Assembly: GCF_052115025.1 (NCBI RefSeq)
Contig: NZ_JBFRFW010000007.1
Location: 1 to 64,000 of the forward strand
DNA length: 64,000 nt
Direction of reading: 5' to 3'
Origin: Bradyrhizobium_A sp052115025
GTDB lineage: Bacteria; Pseudomonadota; Alphaproteobacteria; Rhizobiales; Xanthobacteraceae
In this document: positions 16,338 to 24,689 of the stretch, one piece after another
How the letters are laid out: every line of letters begins with the position of its first letter
Numbering within the stretch: the stretch's first letter is position 1
The notes under the pieces: generated by a model
Told to the model about the DNA's origin: nothing
The model's database searches: none
The model's input: only the letters and a program-made list of their open reading frames with translations
Translations under genes and position numbers: made by a program

Positions 16338-16455
16338 GCGTCATCACCGGGCCGGCGCGGAGCGCCGAGACCCGGTGATCCAGCTTTTCCTGACTTACAA
16401 TACGTAGCGACGAAGCTGGATTGCCGGGTCGAGCCCGGCAATGACGCGGTGGGTG
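16338..16455. repeat. Family B palindromic repeat pair
   Basis: The left unit (16338-16388) is built on GCGTCATCACCGGG and CCCGGTGATCCAGC. The right unit (16420-16455) is built on AAGCTGGATTGCCGGGTC and CCCGGCAATGACGC. Pairs of this kind recur at 24.2, 34.2 and 48.7 kb. Confidence 0.6.
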
Positions 16456-16526
16456 TGGCTAGCGCCACAGTTCAACGCGGACGCCGTACAACGTGTACCG
16501 GGCATCACGCGCGTCGCACACCTTCA

Positions 16527-16919
16527 CTACTCGCACATCAGCGTCGGCTTGCGGAAATCGGTGACGAACCAGCGGCCGTCGCGCGGGGTGGCGTAGAGAG
16601 TGTAGAAGCATTCACGGCTCTCGACATAGCCCGGCGTATGGGTCTCGACGCGGCGCTCGCCATAGCGCGTGTCGCGGATGTCGACGCGCGACCTGCCGGG
16701 CACGACGTCGTTGTGCACCTGCCGCCACTGGAAGGCGCGGCGGCCGTCACCGAGGTCGAAGCTGTTGATCGGCGGACCATAGTCGGCGATCGCCGCCTCG
16801 ATCGGCTGGCCGACATAGCCCTTCATGATGTCGGAGGCGCAGCCGGCGAGCAGCAGGGTGGAGACGAGCGCGAGCGCGGCGAGGCCACGGCGGCCACGCA
16901 TCGGCGGCAGGAGTTTCAC
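16527..16919 (-). CDS. Small lipoprotein of unknown function
   Basis: This protein of about 130 residues has a lipoprotein signal: positive start (MRGRRG), hydrophobic stretch and lipobox LLAGC. The mature part, about 105 residues, contains VGQPIEAAIADYGPP, a motif often seen in small bacterial outer-membrane lipoproteins of the SmpA/BamE-like type, and ends with a strand-rich region. The GTG at 16919 is preceded by AAAGGGATGC; the inner ATG at 16901 lacks a ribosome site. It follows the sensor kinase stop by 13 bases, so it is probably the third gene of the two-component operon and may be linked to an envelope signal. Confidence 0.7.
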   Translation of the reverse strand: MKLLPPMRGRRGLAALALVSTLLLAGCASDIMKGYVGQPIEAAIADYGPPINSFDLGDGRRAFQWRQVHNDVVPGRSRVDIRDTRYGERRVETHTPGYVESRECFYTLYATPRDGRWFVTDFRKPTLMCE

Positions 16920-16932
16920 GCAAGCATCCCTT

Positions 16933-18414
16933 TCACTTGAGCATTCGTGGGTCGGCCACGGCCGGCGCGGCGGCGGGCGCCGCCTCCGCATGACGGTGGA
17001 GCTCGATGCGGAAGCAGGCGCCGCCAATGGCCGTATCCGTGACGCTGACACGGCCGAGATGGCGGCGGGCGATCTCGCGCACGAGATTGAGACCAAGGCC
17101 CGCGCCGGTGGAGCGTGGATGCAGGCGGTAGAATGGCTCGAACACCCGCGCGCGCTCGTCCTGCGGCACGCCGGGGCCTTCGTCGCGCACGTCCACCGCG
17201 CCGGAGCTATCGACCGCCACGGTGATGACGCCCCTGCGGCCGCCATGCTCGATGGCGTTCTGCACCAGGTTGGTCACGGCCTGCTCCAGCGAGGTCTGGT
17301 CGCCGAGCACCGGCACGCGCGTCTCGTCCGGCTCGAACGCGAGGTCATAGCCGGCGGCGATGGCGATCGGCGCCATGTCCTCGACGACATGGCGGGCGAG
17401 CGCGACAAGATCGAGCGGCGTAAAGACGTCGATATGATCGAGGCGCTGCAGGTCGAGCAACTGCTCGGCAAGCAGCGCAAGGCGCGTGACGTCCTCAATC
17501 AGACGGGTGCGCTCGGGGCTCGGCGGCAGCAGTTCGAGGCGGGTCTGCAGGATGGTGATCGGCGTACGCAGCTCGTGGGCGGCGTCGGCCATGAAGCGGC
17601 TGCGCCGGTCATAGCCATCGTCGAGCCGCTCCAGCGCGCGATTGACCGCCTGCACCAGCGGCGCGACCTCGCGCGGCACCTGGCTGGTCGGCAGCCGCAC
17701 CGCGAGGCGATTGATGTCGATCAGGCTGGCGTGCTCCGCCGTCGCGCGCAGGCCGCCGAGCGCCCGGCGCACCACGATGGGGGTCGCCACCATGGTCGCA
17801 ACGCCCATCACCAGAACGATCGGCGCGATCCCGGTGACGACGACCAGCACGGCGAGGGCGGCGACGATGCGCAGCCAGGTGCGCCAGCCGGTGGCGTTCT
17901 CCATCACCTCGAGGCGCGCGTCGACATTCAGGCTCACGGTGTGCGCGCGTGCCACCGGATTGCCGGTGCCGCCGAGGATCTGCACCTGGCCCGCCTCGGT
18001 CTTCAGCCGCTTCAGGCTGGCGGTCGGGCTGTTGTCGCCGAGCCCCCAGCTCAGACTGGCGCGGTCGGCGGTGGCGAGCACGGTGCCGAATTCGCCGCGA
18101 AAGCGCGGCGGCACCTCGCCGGACGAGACCATGGCGCCGTTCGCATCCCGCACCACCAGCCACAGCTTCGGATGTGCCGCGCGCAGAGCGACGAGATCCG
18201 GCGTATCACGGAGCGCCAGCGCACCGGTGGCGTCGCGAAACACCCCATCGCGAGCGGCATCGACCACAGCGGCATCGTCCTGCAGGTCGTTGAAGCTCAG
18301 CACGAAGATGATCAGGGCGAGCAGCAGGACGAGGGCGACCACCTGCATGGCGATGATGCTGCGCACCAGCCGCCAGTGCAGCGATCCCGGCGGCTTTTCT
18401 TTCTTTGGGCTCAT
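16933..18414 (-). CDS. Two-component sensor histidine kinase
   Basis: This 493-residue kinase has two membrane helices (about 18-40 and 182-210) enclosing a periplasmic sensor of about 140 residues, then a HAMP linker, and a dimerisation domain with the phospho-accepting His280 in ADAAHELRTPI. The HATPase domain has an N-box (QNAIEHGG) and G-boxes (DEGPGVP, GAGLGLNLV). It should autophosphorylate in response to an envelope or periplasmic signal and pass phosphate to the regulator at 18411-19085, whose stop overlaps its start as ATGA. The signal is unknown. Confidence 0.9.
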   Translation of the reverse strand: MSPKKEKPPGSLHWRLVRSIIAMQVVALVLLLALIIFVLSFNDLQDDAAVVDAARDGVFRDATGALALRDTPDLVALRAAHPKLWLVVRDANGAMVSSGEVPPRFRGEFGTVLATADRASLSWGLGDNSPTASLKRLKTEAGQVQILGGTGNPVARAHTVSLNVDARLEVMENATGWRTWLRIVAALAVLVVVTGIAPIVLVMGVATMVATPIVVRRALGGLRATAEHASLIDINRLAVRLPTSQVPREVAPLVQAVNRALERLDDGYDRRSRFMADAAHELRTPITILQTRLELLPPSPERTRLIEDVTRLALLAEQLLDLQRLDHIDVFTPLDLVALARHVVEDMAPIAIAAGYDLAFEPDETRVPVLGDQTSLEQAVTNLVQNAIEHGGRRGVITVAVDSSGAVDVRDEGPGVPQDERARVFEPFYRLHPRSTGAGLGLNLVREIARRHLGRVSVTDTAIGGACFRIELHRHAEAAPAAAPAVADPRMLK

Positions 18415-19085
18415 GGCAGCGTCCGCAGCAGGTAGCCGACGCCGCGCACGCTGCGGATCTCGACATCGGCGCCGGCCTCGCCGAGCTTGCGGCGCAAGCG
18501 CGACACATGGGGATCGAGCGCGTTCGGCTGGATGTCCTCGCCGAAGCCGTAGACCGCCTCCTCCAGCGCGGCACGCGCCACCGTGCGCCCGGCGCGGCGC
18601 ACCAGGGTTTCCAGCACCAGGATTTCGCGCCGCGACAGACCCATCGGCACGCCGCGCACGCTGGCGGTGCGGTGGCGCAGGTTGAAAACCAGCGTGCCGG
18701 CGGCGATCTCCTCGTTCTCGAGGCAAGCGGGCCGCCGCAGCACGGTGCGCAGCCGCGCCAGCAGTTCCTCCAGCGCGAACGGCTTGGTGAGGTAGTCGTC
18801 GGCGCCGCAGTCGAGACCCTGGACGCGGTCAGCAAGGTCGCGCCGCGCGGTGAGCACGATGACCGGGGTGGTGACGCCGCGGGCGCGTAAGCGCGGCACC
18901 AGCGTCAGGCCATCGCCATCCGGCAGGCGGCGGTCGAGAATCACCGCATCATGCACGCCCTGGCGCGCCGCCTCCTCGGCCTCGGCCAGCAGCAGCACAT
19001 GGTCGACGACGGCGTCCTGGCGCTCGAGCGCGGTGCGCAGCAGCGCCGCGATCTCCGGCTCATCCTCGACGACCAGGATTCGCAT
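18411..19085 (-). CDS. OmpR-family response regulator
   Basis: This 224-residue regulator has a receiver domain with Asp51 as phosphorylation site (VILDRRLPDGDG), acidic residues in VVEDEPE and the switch lysine in LTKPF. It ends in an OmpR/PhoB winged helix (about 125-222). It pairs with the kinase just downstream. The start at MRILVVEDEP matches the family start; an in-frame GTG at 19112 would add nine residues. Confidence 0.92.
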   Translation of the reverse strand: MRILVVEDEPEIAALLRTALERQDAVVDHVLLLAEAEEAARQGVHDAVILDRRLPDGDGLTLVPRLRARGVTTPVIVLTARRDLADRVQGLDCGADDYLTKPFALEELLARLRTVLRRPACLENEEIAAGTLVFNLRHRTASVRGVPMGLSRREILVLETLVRRAGRTVARAALEEAVYGFGEDIQPNALDPHVSRLRRKLGEAGADVEIRSVRGVGYLLRTLP

Positions 19086-19507
19086 GCAATGGGGCCCGAC
19101 ACCACGCGGCACGACGAGACGCCCCGGAACGGGCCGCTCCGCCGGCCGGGACTGCCACCCCAGTCACCCCACAGGGGCGGGCGGCGCGGGCAGTGTCGTC
19201 GGCGGAAATTGCAGCAATGTTGCGGGCGCGGAATCTTTTCGCCGGGCGATGGACGTTTGGTCGCAGGACGGGCGGCGTGGAGCGACTGACTTAACCACGC
19301 GGCCAACGCGTTGCTATCCGTTGTCGTTGCCGGGCAGCGCGATCCGTCTTTGACGGATCGCCAGGACTAAGGTCTCCCGGCAACCGCGCTCAGGGACGCA
19401 GTGCCTTCCTTATCGGGGTCGCCGAAACAAGTCCGGCGACGACACAGAACTTGGACTATCCGCTTGTGACCACGCCGCTGGAGCGGTCAGGTGCGCCCCC
19501 CTCCACA
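19086..19507. other. Intergenic gap between two-component operon and SDR gene
   Basis: No gene is visible in these 422 bases. A perfect hairpin GCGATCCGTC-TTT-GACGGATCGC sits at 19339-19361. It lies 150 bases downstream of the SDR stop with no T-run, so it is a weak candidate for a terminator or a repeat remnant. Confidence 0.4.
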
Positions 19508-20248
19508 TCACCACTTCTCGGCGAACGGCCGGATGATGTGGTCGAACGACCACACCGACGGATCCTGGTGGGCGATGTGAAAGACCTCGTCGGCGATGGC
19601 CTCGGGTTTGGCGAAGTAGTCCTCGCGCGGCCACGGCCAGCCGGCCGGCGGCTCGACCCAGGCGGGACGGGTGCGGCCGCCCTCGCCGAGCCAGGCGGCA
19701 TCGATCGCCGCATCGATGGTGACATAGCCGACATGGACGCGCTTCGGCCCGAGATCGCGGGCGAGCGCCTGGGCGAGGATGCGCTGCGCCGCCTTGGTGG
19801 GCGCGAACAGCGCATAGTTCGCCGCGCCGCGATGGGCCGCGGTGTTGCCGGTGACGATGATGGCGCCCTGCCCGGCCGCTACCATGTCCGGCGCCAGCGC
19901 CCGCGCCAGATGCAGCAGCGCCGTGGTGTTGACACGGAAGTTGCGCTCCAGCGCCGCCGGATCCGCCTCCATGAAGGTGGCGAAGGTCTCGGACACGGCG
20001 TTGTGCACCAGCACGGATGGCGCGCCGAGGTCGGCGCGCAACCGCGCGAGGGTCGCCGCCAGCGCATCGAGATCGCCGACGTCGCAGGCATAGGCCGCGC
20101 TGCCGGCGATCTCCCGCTGCAGCGCGCCGAGACGCTCTCCGTTCCGCGCCAGCATCGCCACGCGATAGCCATCGCGGGCAAAGCGGCGGGCGATCGCGGC
20201 ACCAGTGGCGCCGCCGACCCCGGTGACGAGACAGATCCGCCCGGTCAT
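19508..20248 (-). CDS. Short-chain dehydrogenase/reductase with altered active site
   Basis: This 246-residue Rossmann protein has the cofactor loop VTGVGGATGAAIA (about residues 8-20), a DVGDLDAL nucleotide contact and a VHNAVSETF strand. The usual catalytic YxxxK is replaced: the text reads NYALFAPTKAAQ, so Phe stands where Tyr is expected relative to Lys. The Ser position is also changed (VTGNTAAHRG). A subfamily of SDR proteins shares this pattern; they may not be ordinary reductases. It is the last gene of an efflux/GST operon, five bases after the GST stop. Confidence 0.8.
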   Translation of the reverse strand: MTGRICLVTGVGGATGAAIARRFARDGYRVAMLARNGERLGALQREIAGSAAYACDVGDLDALAATLARLRADLGAPSVLVHNAVSETFATFMEADPAALERNFRVNTTALLHLARALAPDMVAAGQGAIIVTGNTAAHRGAANYALFAPTKAAQRILAQALARDLGPKRVHVGYVTIDAAIDAAWLGEGGRTRPAWVEPPAGWPWPREDYFAKPEAIADEVFHIAHQDPSVWSFDHIIRPFAEKW

Positions 20249-20253
20249 GGCAG

Positions 20254-20862
20254 CTAGCTCCGGAACCGGGTGCGCGCGAACGCTGGATCATTGGCAAGCC
20301 GCGCCACCACCGCGGCAAGGCGGGGTGCGAGGCCCGGGCCGTCGCGCTCGGGCAATTCGCTGCCGACATAGTAGTCATAGGCGATGTAGGCGCTGATGGT
20401 CGCCAGATCGAGCGGCGCGCGGCCGATCACGCCATCCTGACCGCTGGCCGCATCGAGCGCCGCAAAGCCATTGGTGATGGCGCGGCGGTGGCGGGCGATC
20501 GCCTTGGGCTGGCTCTCCGTGCGCCGCAGCTCTTCCTCCCAGGCGATGATCTGCTCGCACACGGTGCCGGCGATCGCCACCAGACGCAGCACCGACCGCC
20601 GCTCGGCGCCCGACGGCGGCACCAGCGCACGGTCGGGACCGAGCTGTTCGTTGAGGTGATCGACGATGGCCATGCTGTCGATCAGCGCCTCGCCGCTGTC
20701 GAGCTGCAGCACAGGGATCTTGACCAGCGGGTTGACGGCGGCCACCGGCGCCGGATCGACGAACACGTTGACGCCGTTATGGGTGAAAGGGATATCGCGC
20801 GCGATCAGCGCGGCGCCGACACGGCGGGCGAAGGGCGAGTAGTAGCTTCCGAGCAGCAGCAT
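20254..20862 (-). CDS. Glutathione S-transferase family protein
   Basis: This 202-residue protein has a thioredoxin-fold N-terminal domain (about 1-78) with SYYSPFARRV near residue 5 and the glutathione-contact segment VKIPVLQLDSGEALIDSMAI. An all-helical C-terminal domain follows (about 88-200). It should conjugate or reduce electrophiles with glutathione in the cytoplasm. It lies between an MFS exporter and an SDR gene in a probable HxlR-controlled operon, which fits a role in handling reactive or toxic compounds. The ATG at 20862 gives the normal family start. Confidence 0.85.
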   Translation of the reverse strand: MLLLGSYYSPFARRVGAALIARDIPFTHNGVNVFVDPAPVAAVNPLVKIPVLQLDSGEALIDSMAIVDHLNEQLGPDRALVPPSGAERRSVLRLVAIAGTVCEQIIAWEEELRRTESQPKAIARHRRAITNGFAALDAASGQDGVIGRAPLDLATISAYIAYDYYVGSELPERDGPGLAPRLAAVVARLANDPAFARTRFRS

Positions 20863-20931
20863 GGTCAGGCTCCGTGGGTTGAGGACATCGATCGGTGGAT
20901 GTCGCCGTGCCACCGGGGCACGGCGACGGTG

Positions 20932-22128
20932 TCAGGCGCCCGGCCGCCGGCCGGACACGAGTACAAGCAAGGCGAGCACGGCGACGCCGCCGGCTGACAG
21001 CATCAGGCCGGAGAGACCGGCCTCGCCCAGCACCGCGGCGCCGAGCACCGCGCCGGCGCCGCCGGCGGTGTTGAACACCGCGGTGTAGATGGCGGACGCC
21101 GGCATCGCGGCAGTGCCGGCGGTGCGCAGCACCGCCGCCTGCAGGCCGACCATCAGCACCGCGAACGCCATGCCCCACGCCACCAGCAGGACGACCAGCG
21201 CCGCGAGATCGAGCTGCGCGCCGCCCCGGCCGAGCACAGCAAGCGCCACCGCCATCACGACAAGGCCGAGCGCGATGGCCGGACGCATGAAGCGATCGAT
21301 GAAGATGCCGGTCAGCACATTGCCGAGAATGCCGGCGGCGCCGAAGGCGAACAGCAGCACCGCGATCATCGGCGCGGTGACGCCCGGCATGTCCCTGAGG
21401 AAAGCTTCGATGAACGTGAACGCGCCGAAATGCGCGATCACCGTGAACGCCGCAGCGATGTAGACCCGGCGCAGCGGGCGGTTGCGCGCGACCTCCGCGA
21501 GCGCGGCGATGCCGACCGCGGCGTCGGCCCGCACCGGCGGAAGAACCGCTGACAGCAGCAGCGCGGTGACGACGCACAGCGCGGCGGTGGCGCCGAACGC
21601 CGCCGGCCAGCCCTCGGCCTGGCCGATCAGATTGGCGAGCGGCACGCCGAGCACGGTGGCCACCGTGATGCCGCCGAACACGATGGAGGTGGCGAGGCCG
21701 AGACGATCCGGCGGCGCAATCCGCCCCGCCACCGCTGCGACCATCGCCCAGAAGAAACCGTGCGCCACCGCACCGAGCGCCCGCGACGCCAGCAACGCCG
21801 CAAGGCTGCCGGACAGCATCGCCAGCGCATTGGACGCCGCGAGCACCAGCATCAGCACGATCAGCAGCGGGCGGATCGGCAGCCGGCCGAGCAGCACCGC
21901 GCAGACCAGCGCGCTGGCGGCGCCGATCCAGGCATAGAGCGTCACGGTGAGGCCGATCGCGGCGCGGCTCTCACCCAGGCTTTGGGCAATCTGCGACAGC
22001 AGCCCGATCGGCGCGAATTCGGTGAGCACGATGGCGAAGGTGGCGATGCCGAGCGCAACCACGGCGAGCCAGATGCGAAAGGCGGACTGTTGCCGTGAGC
22101 CGTGCGGCACGCAGGAGGAGATCGACAT
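20932..22128 (-). CDS. MFS exporter (DHA1 type)
   Basis: This 398-residue protein has about 12 transmembrane helices and resembles the AraJ/purine-efflux group (first helix WLAVVALGIATFAIVLTEFA, characteristic TEF motif). It is distinct in sequence from the next MFS protein in the operon and closer to the one at 212-1411. The ATG at 22128 follows GGAGGAGATCGAC-like sequence further in the upstream gene; the gap to the previous gene is 10 bases. It probably exports a small toxic compound. Confidence 0.82.
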   Translation of the reverse strand: MSISSCVPHGSRQQSAFRIWLAVVALGIATFAIVLTEFAPIGLLSQIAQSLGESRAAIGLTVTLYAWIGAASALVCAVLLGRLPIRPLLIVLMLVLAASNALAMLSGSLAALLASRALGAVAHGFFWAMVAAVAGRIAPPDRLGLATSIVFGGITVATVLGVPLANLIGQAEGWPAAFGATAALCVVTALLLSAVLPPVRADAAVGIAALAEVARNRPLRRVYIAAAFTVIAHFGAFTFIEAFLRDMPGVTAPMIAVLLFAFGAAGILGNVLTGIFIDRFMRPAIALGLVVMAVALAVLGRGGAQLDLAALVVLLVAWGMAFAVLMVGLQAAVLRTAGTAAMPASAIYTAVFNTAGGAGAVLGAAVLGEAGLSGLMLSAGGVAVLALLVLVSGRRPGA

Positions 22129-22138
22129 GCTGCGCGCC

Positions 22139-23392
22139 TCAGCGAGCCGGCGCGGGGCGCGGGCGGGCAACCGCCCAGACCAGCAGCGCCAGCGCGCTGA
22201 ACACGGCGCCGAGCAGGCACACGCCGGACCAGCCGAAGCGGTCGTAGACCAGCGTCGATGCGAGCGAGCCGCCGCCGCAGCCGGCGCAGTAGCAGAGCAT
22301 GTAGGCCGCGGCGAGCCGGCTCTGCGCGTCCGGGCGCACCTGATAGATCAGGCTCTGGTTCGAGACATGGACGGCCTGCAGGCCGAAGTCGATGACGACG
22401 ATGCCGATCACCAGCGGCCACAGCGAGACATGCAGCAGCGCCACCGGCCACCATGACAGCAGCATCAGCGCGAGCGCGATGCCCGTGGTGCGCTCGGCAT
22501 GGCCGCGATCGGCGAGCCGGCCGGCGGCCGCCGCGCCCAGCGCGCCGAGCGCCCCGGCGAGACCGAACAGGCCGACCTGCGTATGCGACAGCGACAGCGG
22601 CGGCGCGCTGAGCGGCAGCACCATCGGCGTCCACAGCGCCGTCACCGCCGCGAAGATCAGCAACGCCAGCGCGCCGCGCAGGCGCAGCACCTTTTCCTGT
22701 GCGAACAGCGTGAACACCGACACGATGAGACGGCCATAGGGGACGCGGACCCTCGGTCGCGCCTGTGCCGGCAGCGTCGCGGCGAGCAGCAGGGCGATGA
22801 GCAGGATCGCCACGGCCGAGACGATATACACCGAGCGCCAGCCAAGGAGATCGGACAGCGTGCCCGACACCGTGCGCGCCACGAGAATGCCGGTGATGAT
22901 GCCGCTGGTGACGATGCCGACGATGCGGCCTCGCTCGGACGGCCGCGCGAGCGACGCCGCATGGGCGACCAGCTGCTGTGTCACCACCGTGAGCATGCCG
23001 ACCGCGGCAAGGCCCGCGAGCAGCACGCCGGCATCTCCGGCGAACGCCACCAGCAGCAGCGCGGCGGCGAGCACCGCGAGCTGGCCGATGATCAGGCGGC
23101 GGCGGTCGAAGAGGTCGCCGAGCGGCACCACCAGCACGAGCCCCGCGGCATAGCCGACCTGGGTCAGGGTGATGATCGCGCCGGCGACGGCGTGGCCGAG
23201 GCCGAACGTATCGGCGATCACGTCGATCAGCGGCTGGGCATAGTAGGCGTTGGCGACCGCAAGACCCGCGGCCAGCGCCAGCAGCCAGGCCACCGGCGCG
23301 GATACGGACGGCGCCACCGCCTTGCTGATCCCGGCGTATGCGGCATCCGCCGCGACGGCCCTTTCGAGCGAGCCGTTGCCATCCAGATCCAT
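22139..23392 (-). CDS. MFS exporter
   Basis: This 417-residue protein has about 12 membrane helices, with the characteristic first segment ANAYYAQPLIDVIADTFGL and a GDLFDRRR motif-A loop. This is the YfcJ/YnfM-like group of exporters that share a YYxQP motif. It is the first gene of a minus-strand operon (two MFS, GST, SDR). GGAGG lies eight bases upstream of the start. Two of the four candidate HxlR operators lie just upstream, the nearest 16 bases from the ATG, so transcription is probably blocked by the divergent HxlR regulator. Confidence 0.85.
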   Translation of the reverse strand: MDLDGNGSLERAVAADAAYAGISKAVAPSVSAPVAWLLALAAGLAVANAYYAQPLIDVIADTFGLGHAVAGAIITLTQVGYAAGLVLVVPLGDLFDRRRLIIGQLAVLAAALLLVAFAGDAGVLLAGLAAVGMLTVVTQQLVAHAASLARPSERGRIVGIVTSGIITGILVARTVSGTLSDLLGWRSVYIVSAVAILLIALLLAATLPAQARPRVRVPYGRLIVSVFTLFAQEKVLRLRGALALLIFAAVTALWTPMVLPLSAPPLSLSHTQVGLFGLAGALGALGAAAAGRLADRGHAERTTGIALALMLLSWWPVALLHVSLWPLVIGIVVIDFGLQAVHVSNQSLIYQVRPDAQSRLAAAYMLCYCAGCGGGSLASTLVYDRFGWSGVCLLGAVFSALALLVWAVARPRPAPAR

Positions 23393-23407
23393 CGCCGACC
23401 TCCAGCT

Positions 23408-23462
23408 GGTTTTACATCGAAACTGCTTCGATCGATACTCAAGCTGGTTTTTATCTGCAACC
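23408..23462. promoter_or_regulatory. Candidate HxlR operators 1 and 2 (MFS side)
   Basis: GGTTTTACATCGAAACT (23408-23424) and GGTTTTTATCTGCAACC (23446-23462) share the plan GGTT-N9-AACY with centres 38 bases apart. They lie upstream of the MFS operon. Confidence 0.6.
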
Positions 23463-23585
23463 ACCTGCTGCTGCACGGGAGACATGCGGCGCATGGCATT
23501 GACTTGTCACATGGCATTAATAGTTGATTGCGAACAGCTTTTGGCGAAGAGACGGGCTGCGGGCGCTCCGCGAAGCGCCCTCAGT

Positions 23586-23639
23586 GGTTTTCATCTAGGA
23601 CCAGCTGGACTCGCCGGCAGGAAGTTTTACATAGCAACC
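23586..23639. promoter_or_regulatory. Candidate HxlR operators 3 and 4 (regulator side)
   Basis: GGTTTTCATCTAGGACC (23586-23602) and AGTTTTACATAGCAACC (23623-23639) match the same plan as sites 1 and 2 and have centres 37 bases apart. They lie upstream of the HxlR gene, which suggests autoregulation. Confidence 0.6.
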
Positions 23640-23720
23640 AGGGGACAGTAGATTACGCCTGCGGCCATGGTCCACGGACTGTGCGGGCCACCGGCCGCCG
23701 CGCGAGGAGACAGGCCAGCC

Positions 23721-24173
23721 ATGGCCAAGCGAACCAGCCACAGCACCCGGACATGCCCCGTCGCCCGGCCGCTCGACGCCATCGGCGACTGGTGGTCGCT
23801 GCTGATCATCCGCGACGCCTTCGACGGTCTCAGCCGGTTCGGCGAGTTCCAGAAGAGCGTCGGGGTTGCCAAGAACGTGCTGTCGGCACGGCTGCGCAAC
23901 CTCGTGCAGCACGGCATCCTCGAGACCCGGCCCGCCTCCGACGGCAGTGCCTATCAGGACTACGTGCTCACCGAAAAAGGCCGCGGCCTGTTTCCGCTGC
24001 TGACGGCGCTGCGGCAATGGGGCGAGACCTACTTCTTCGACCCCGCCGAGTCCCATGTGCTGCTGGTCGACCGCAAGAACGGCCTGCCGGTGCGCAAGCT
24101 CGAACTGCGCGCGCAGGATGGCCGGCTGCTCGGGCCGACGGATACCGTGGTGCAGGCGGTGGCGGAGGGGTAG
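23721..24173 (+). CDS. HxlR family redox- or electrophile-type regulator
   Basis: This 150-residue protein has the HxlR winged helix: CPVARPLDAIGDWWSLLII at the N terminus, then FGEFQKSVGVAKNVLSARL as the recognition region and LTEKGRGLFPLLTALRQWG. Cys12 is its only cysteine and sits where thiol-sensing HxlR proteins (YodB, HypR type) carry the reactive cysteine. It is divergent from the MFS-MFS-GST-SDR operon and flanked by four matching inverted repeats. The likely role is a repressor released by quinones, aldehydes or similar electrophiles. This is inference from family and context. Confidence 0.85.
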   Translation: MAKRTSHSTRTCPVARPLDAIGDWWSLLIIRDAFDGLSRFGEFQKSVGVAKNVLSARLRNLVQHGILETRPASDGSAYQDYVLTEKGRGLFPLLTALRQWGETYFFDPAESHVLLVDRKNGLPVRKLELRAQDGRLLGPTDTVVQAVAEG

Positions 24174-24199
24174 TCGGGACTGGCGCGCCACATATGTTG

Positions 24200-24308
24200 C
24201 GTCATTGCCGGGCTTGACCCGGCAATCCAGCTTACTCACCACGCGACGTGATGTTCTTAAGCTGGATCACCGGGTCTCGGCGCTCGCGCGCAGACACGGT
24301 GATGGCGC
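24200..24308. repeat. Family B palindromic repeat pair
   Basis: GCGTCATTGCCGGGC / GACCCGGCAATCCAGCTT (about 24200-24233) is followed by an AAGCTGGATCACCGGGTC unit closing with GGTGATGGCGC (about 24259-24308). Confidence 0.6.
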
Positions 24309-24350
24309 GGAGGGGCGATCACACAGCGGGTCGCTCCGCCTGCGGCCGCA

Positions 24351-24644
24351 TTACTTCTTCTTCGCTTTCGCCACCGGTTTTGGCTTGGCCTTGGCGGTCG
24401 ATCTACCGGCCGCCGCCGCTATCAACTTCGTCGGCGCCTCGACCCATCCCTTGGCCTTGAAGCTCGCCCAGATCGCCATGGCGTGGCCATGGCCGAGATC
24501 GAAATCCTTCTTCAGCCATGCCACGAGGTCGGATGCCCGCAGCTCCGGCGTGAGCAGCCCGGCACGCCTGGCCAGCGCACGGAAATCATCGGGCGTGTGC
24601 CCGGTCTTGGCTTTGATATTGTCGAGATAAGCCTGAAAGGTCAT
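24351..24644 (-). CDS. DUF4287 domain protein
   Basis: This 97-residue basic protein starts with the DUF4287 pattern TFQAYLDNIKAKTGHTP and has a central DFDLGHGHAMAIWASFKAKG stretch. The tail is rich in lysine, alanine and proline (AKAKPKPVAKAKKK), which suggests nucleic acid binding or flexibility. The domain has no known function; it is often found as a short soluble protein in Proteobacteria. It is divergent from a TetR gene 45 bases away. Confidence 0.8.
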   Translation of the reverse strand: MTFQAYLDNIKAKTGHTPDDFRALARRAGLLTPELRASDLVAWLKKDFDLGHGHAMAIWASFKAKGWVEAPTKLIAAAAGRSTAKAKPKPVAKAKKK

Positions 24645-24689
24645 CGGCGGCTCCGCAATTCAAATTAAATATAGTAAGCCATATCCAAT

